A DNA stretch of 32,992 nt, from contig CAZVPZ010000012.1 in assembly GCA_964629245.1 (NCBI GenBank), forward strand, positions 1-32,992. The letters are read 5' to 3'. This stretch comes from CAZVPZ01 sp964629245 (GTDB taxonomy: Archaea > Nanohalarchaeota > Nanosalinia > Nanosalinales > Nanosalinaceae). Below, one piece after another: positions 29,659 through 32,992 of the stretch; positions within the stretch are counted from its first letter, which is position 1, and each line of letters opens with the position of its first letter. Under the pieces are notes generated by a model. The model searched no databases. It was not told the origin of the DNA and worked only from the letters and a program-made list of their open reading frames with translations. Both the position numbers and the translations under genes were made by a program.

Positions 29659-32600
29659 CCCGTCCTCCACACCTCCTGGTCCTCGAAGCCCTTCCTGACT
29701 CCCCTGACGTGAATGTCCGCGAGAGCTGGTTTCCTCGCTTTCAGCACGAAACCGGTGGCGTTCCTCTCCGCGACCACGACTTTTTCGAGAGACTTCACCG
29801 GCGTCGCGAATACCTGGACCGGTTCCTCACTGGACAGGACTTGCCGGAAGTAGGCCGGGTATTCCACGTAGTTCCCGCCCGGAGTCGCGGCCGCCGAGGT
29901 CGAGTACTCTACCGTCGGCCTCCCTGACTCGGATGATGTGTAGACGACGCTGTGGGTTTCGTTAACACTCTGGACGAAGTTCTTGGTGCCTGTGACTTCC
30001 AGGCTTTCCGCGGCCACACGACCATCCGACTTTATACCATTATCTCCAACGTTCAGCCCGGATCGCACGTCCACGTCCTTGTCGATCACTGCCTCGTCAT
30101 CCACGTAGAGCTCGTCTACCTTCAGGCTACCTATATCCGCGGAGGGAGTGGTCGTGCCGTGGAGCGACAGGCTCACGAGTTCGGGGTCGTTATCGGAAAT
30201 GGTGTAGGCCCGGCGGCCCTTGACCTCCACTTTGAATACGTCGTTAAGATTGGTCGAGTCTTCAATCGTCGCCACTATACGCGGATTCGCGGGGTCGGAC
30301 ACGTCGAATACTACCACCGACCTGCTGTAGTAACCAGGAACGAAGAGGTAGTCGTCCGCCAGATCGATCTCCCTCGGATGCTCTAACCTATTCGTTAAAC
30401 CATCAATATACGTCTCAACTGTCGGGTTGGACGGGTCGGACATGTCGACAATCGCTATCCCATCACCTCCACTTAGAGAAACGTAAGCGTGGCTACCGGA
30501 AACCTCTATATCTAGGGCTCCATTCAGCTCCGTTAAATCCTGTACAGATCCAGCAACCGAAGGATTAGAGGGGTCGGAGATGTCGACGGTCGTTACACGG
30601 TCGTTATCGGTAACGTAGGCATAGTCGCCCGAGACATCAAGGTGATCCGCACTTGGCAGATTAGTGGAGTCGCTTACGTTCCCGGCTATCACCGGATTCG
30701 CGGGATTTGAGATATCTATCACGACGAAATTGTCGCTGCCCCACGCGGTAACGTAGGCGTAGCTACCCGCTACCTGTATCTGGTCGGCGGATGCGAGTTT
30801 ATTGCTGGTTATATTCGCCACGAAGGAGGGTTCCGAGGGATTGGAGACATTCAGGATGACCACGTTGTCAGAAAGTCGCGACGTGAGGTAGGCGTAGCCG
30901 CCGTCGACATCTATCCCGTCGTAGCTATCGACCTTTTCCGGCTCCCACCTGCCGACCCCTTCGAACACAGAGGGATTATCAGTATCAACTACTGTGAAGT
31001 GATTGCCGGCCGTGTAGAGGTAGGAACCGGCTATATCCATGGTATTCGTGAACTCCAGCCCCCCGAGAACGCTCTGCACGCTATCATCCAGCACCGGGCT
31101 CGAAGGGGTCGATATGTCGATGGTATTGAGTAAATCGCCGGTGTTACCGGTCACGTACGCCTCCGTCCCGTTGATGTCGATACCGTACGCACCGGAAAGG
31201 CTCTGGTCGTCTCTTAGGGCGCCGTCTATCGTGGGGTTAAGAGGGTCGGATACGTCCACTACAGTCAACTTGTTGTTGCCGAAGGCCGCTACATAGGCCT
31301 TCCCGTTACTGAAATGGACATCCCGCGCCTGATCCAGATAGGAACTGTTGGATATGTTGGCCACAATTTTCGGATCGGAGATATCGGATATGTTTATGAC
31401 GTTCAGCGAGTCGTCCCAATAGCCGGAGACGTACGCGTAACTGCCGTTGACATCAACCCCGAACGCCCCATGTAAACTCGGGCCGGTCACGTTGCCCAGA
31501 ATGGACGGGTTCGCTGGATCACTGATGTTCACGGTCACCAGATAGTGATCGATTTCACCCGGCTGGGAAGCGACGTAGGCGCGGTCTCCCTCCGCCTCGA
31601 TATCATAACCTCCACTAAGTATACTGCTGCTTACACTCCCTGCTACAGTCGGGCTCGAAGGAGTTGAAACGTCAACGGCGGTAACCCTCCTTCCCGAGGT
31701 TACGTAGGCGTAATTTCCCTGGTTGTCGAGACCGAAGGGCGCACCCAGAGCGGTCTGGTCGGTTACACTTCCCACCTCGTTCAGGTTTGTCGGATCGCTT
31801 ATGTCCACAACCACCACCCTGCCGTCGGTGGTCACGTACGCGTAGCTACCGTTAACACCTACCCCGGTGGCACCGGTGAGGGAGAAAACTGAATCGGTGA
31901 TGGCGATGTCCGTGGGATCGGTGACGTTCACCGCCGTTAGAGAATCACTGCTATAGGACGGAACGTAAGCATAATCATCGGCGTACGCCACGAACCTTGG
32001 GTCTTTCAACGGCACAAAAGAGTTGTTGACATCTATCGCCATGCTGTCGTTCCGGACGATTCTCTGGTCGAGTCCTCCGCCGGTGTTCCAGTCCCTGTGA
32101 GGGTTCAGCCACGGCACCCCGGTGATGTTGTTCCCGTTCATGTCGAGGTTGTTGTTACCGGCATCGTTGCCTGTGGAAAGCGTGCTGGAGAGGGATTCAG
32201 CGGTCTGCTGGCACTGGGTGGCGCCACTACTGAAGTAGGCTGTCAGGAAATAACCCGAACCGCAGTCGGCACCGAAGAACTCTGTTATCTTGTGACCGCT
32301 CATGTTCAGGTCGCCGGTCATGGTCCCACCGCTCGTCAGCAGGAGCTGGGAGGCGGTGTAACCCTGTAGCTGTCTAGCGCTGATCTCCGAAGTGCCGTCA
32401 GCTCTTGGCTGGACACGGGCCCATATATCTGGAGACGGCGTCTCGTAGCTCAGGTTGATGCTGTCGAACATCCTTCCGTCGGTCGTGCAGTCATAGTTGT
32501 CGTACTGGACTATCTTGATCGCAAAGGAGGAGTTCGCCGGACCGCTGAAGTCAGGGTCAGCAGAGATGTTGACAGACTCCTGCGTCCAGGTGGATCCAAC

Positions 32601-32992
32601 GTTTCCCAGACTCCCTAGAGACTTCCAGTTGTTCCCATCTGTAGTGTAGTAAAAACCGTCCTGCGCCGGGAAACTACCGGAGTGGTCGCTGGCGGATTCC
32701 TCCTCGTCACCGGTCTCACGGTGGTAGAACTCCAGCTGTATGTTCCTGGCATCAGTGAAATTAGCAGTCGTGACGAGCTCGTTGGCCGAGTAACCGCCGC
32801 TTGTGTCGGTATCCATGACAAGCGAGTAGCTCCCCTCGTTGGGGCTGACGCTACACCCTCCGGAACCGCTCTGCACGTCTATAGAGCTCTCGCTGCTCTC
32901 CTCCTGGGTGGTGAAGTTGTTGACCGGCAGGCTACCTGACTCGAAGCCCTGGTAGATAGAGTTGAAACCCGCGGATACCGGCGATACCAGGC
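29655..32992 (-). CDS. Large secreted LVIVD protein (14 blades), 5' end outside window
   Basis: At least 1,111 residues; the reading frame is open to the window edge, so the start lies beyond base 32992 and the internal GTG at 32876 is not the real start. The visible N-terminus (GFNSIYQGFESGSLPVNNFT onward) is a jelly-roll or MAM-like domain with GDEEESASD, TDGNNWKSLG and a Cys-containing loop. Then come GGTMTGDLNMSGHKITEF, fourteen LVIVD blades (enough for two seven-bladed propellers), a beta-helix-like linker, the GTKNFV module and ADIHVRGVRKGFEDQEVWR. It is the first visible gene of the operon; the stop overlaps the next ATG (ATGA). A giant surface protein, probably adhesive. Confidence 0.87.
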   Translation of the reverse strand, partial: LVSPVSAGFNSIYQGFESGSLPVNNFTTQEESSESSIDVQSGSGGCSVSPNEGSYSLVMDTDTSGGYSANELVTTANFTDARNIQLEFYHRETGDEEESASDHSGSFPAQDGFYYTTDGNNWKSLGSLGNVGSTWTQESVNISADPDFSGPANSSFAIKIVQYDNYDCTTDGRMFDSINLSYETPSPDIWARVQPRADGTSEISARQLQGYTASQLLLTSGGTMTGDLNMSGHKITEFFGADCGSGYFLTAYFSSGATQCQQTAESLSSTLSTGNDAGNNNLDMNGNNITGVPWLNPHRDWNTGGGLDQRIVRNDSMAIDVNNSFVPLKDPRFVAYADDYAYVPSYSSDSLTAVNVTDPTDIAITDSVFSLTGATGVGVNGSYAYVTTDGRVVVVDISDPTNLNEVGSVTDQTALGAPFGLDNQGNYAYVTSGRRVTAVDVSTPSSPTVAGSVSSSILSGGYDIEAEGDRAYVASQPGEIDHYLVTVNISDPANPSILGNVTGPSLHGAFGVDVNGSYAYVSGYWDDSLNVINISDISDPKIVANISNSSYLDQARDVHFSNGKAYVAAFGNNKLTVVDVSDPLNPTIDGALRDDQSLSGAYGIDINGTEAYVTGNTGDLLNTIDISTPSSPVLDDSVQSVLGGLEFTNTMDIAGSYLYTAGNHFTVVDTDNPSVFEGVGRWEPEKVDSYDGIDVDGGYAYLTSRLSDNVVILNVSNPSEPSFVANITSNKLASADQIQVAGSYAYVTAWGSDNFVVIDISNPANPVIAGNVSDSTNLPSADHLDVSGDYAYVTDNDRVTTVDISDPSNPSVAGSVQDLTELNGALDIEVSGSHAYVSLSGGDGIAIVDMSDPSNPTVETYIDGLTNRLEHPREIDLADDYLFVPGYYSRSVVVFDVSDPANPRIVATIEDSTNLNDVFKVEVKGRRAYTISDNDPELVSLSLHGTTTPSADIGSLKVDELYVDDEAVIDKDVDVRSGLNVGDNGIKSDGRVAAESLEVTGTKNFVQSVNETHSVVYTSSESGRPTVEYSTSAAATPGGNYVEYPAYFRQVLSSEEPVQVFATPVKSLEKVVVAERNATGFVLKARKPALADIHVRGVRKGFEDQEVWRTG
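29938..30039 (-). repeat. Identical DNA cassette, copy 3
   Basis: 102 bp identical to the two cassettes in the downstream paralogues, with 16 more bases shared with copy 1 on its low-coordinate side. Beyond 30039 the sequence changes (the encoded GSRG becomes GDNG). Confidence 0.9.

Noticed and set aside
25937..30039. Insertion sequence or CRISPR-like repeat as the source of the repeated 102 bp
   Set aside because: The repeats lie in frame inside coding sequence, are spaced about 1.8-1.9 kb apart, have no terminal inverted repeats and no spacer pattern.
25955..32939. Many long plus-strand open frames opposite the LVIVD genes
   Set aside because: They are antisense shadows of repeats with biased codon use. 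They lack start signals, and the same antisense peptide recurs at each identical cassette.

Overview
This window looks like a chromosomal segment of a small-genome, salt-adapted archaeon. Evidence for Archaea: an archaeal sliding clamp, RNA polymerase subunit Rpo11, transcription factor S, XPB helicase, RNase J, archaeal-type GluRS, tRNAs with bulge-helix-bulge introns and no encoded CCA, and many genes with a TATA-like box about 25 bases ahead of the start codon (leaderless transcripts). Proteins are rich in Asp/Glu, which suggests a halophile. A DPANN lineage such as Nanohaloarchaeota fits, but that is inference and was not tested.

Layout. 1-10.1 kb is mostly housekeeping: PCNA (cut by the window edge) with an OB-fold protein; a divergent coiled-coil protein; transcription factor S; a METTL5-like methyltransferase - Rpo11 - DUF99 - signal peptidase run; XPB helicase with a small partner; a three-gene ABC-2 exporter; pyrophosphatase with an unknown partner; and a 50-residue zinc ribbon. 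10.1-11.7 kb holds two intron-containing tRNA genes (Val-GAC, elongator Met-CAT), an unknown acidic protein and a run of three perfect hairpins.

11.7-21.4 kb is a probable cell-surface or glycan modification region: sulfatase-like hydrolase, PaaK/CapK-like adenylating enzyme, methyltransferase, FG-GAP/UnbV secreted protein, two radical SAM enzymes, a polytopic membrane protein, family 2 glycosyltransferase and NAD-dependent epimerase. The methyltransferase and FG-GAP genes are visibly AT-richer than their neighbours.

21.4-25.9 kb holds a 44-residue zinc microprotein, GluRS, a membrane protein with an acidic tail, RNase J and a membrane-anchored unknown protein. 25.9-33.0 kb is an operon of three large secreted LVIVD beta-propeller proteins, the first cut by the window edge. 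They have 14, 7 and 7 blades. Each has a phage-fibre-like N-terminal segment and a shared C-terminal module. A 102-bp stretch is identical at the DNA level in all three genes (118 bp in two of them). This operon and the structured RNA region at 11.36-11.66 kb are the most unusual parts. No stretch over 300 bases lacks a gene or RNA. No CRISPR array, insertion sequence or rRNA was seen.
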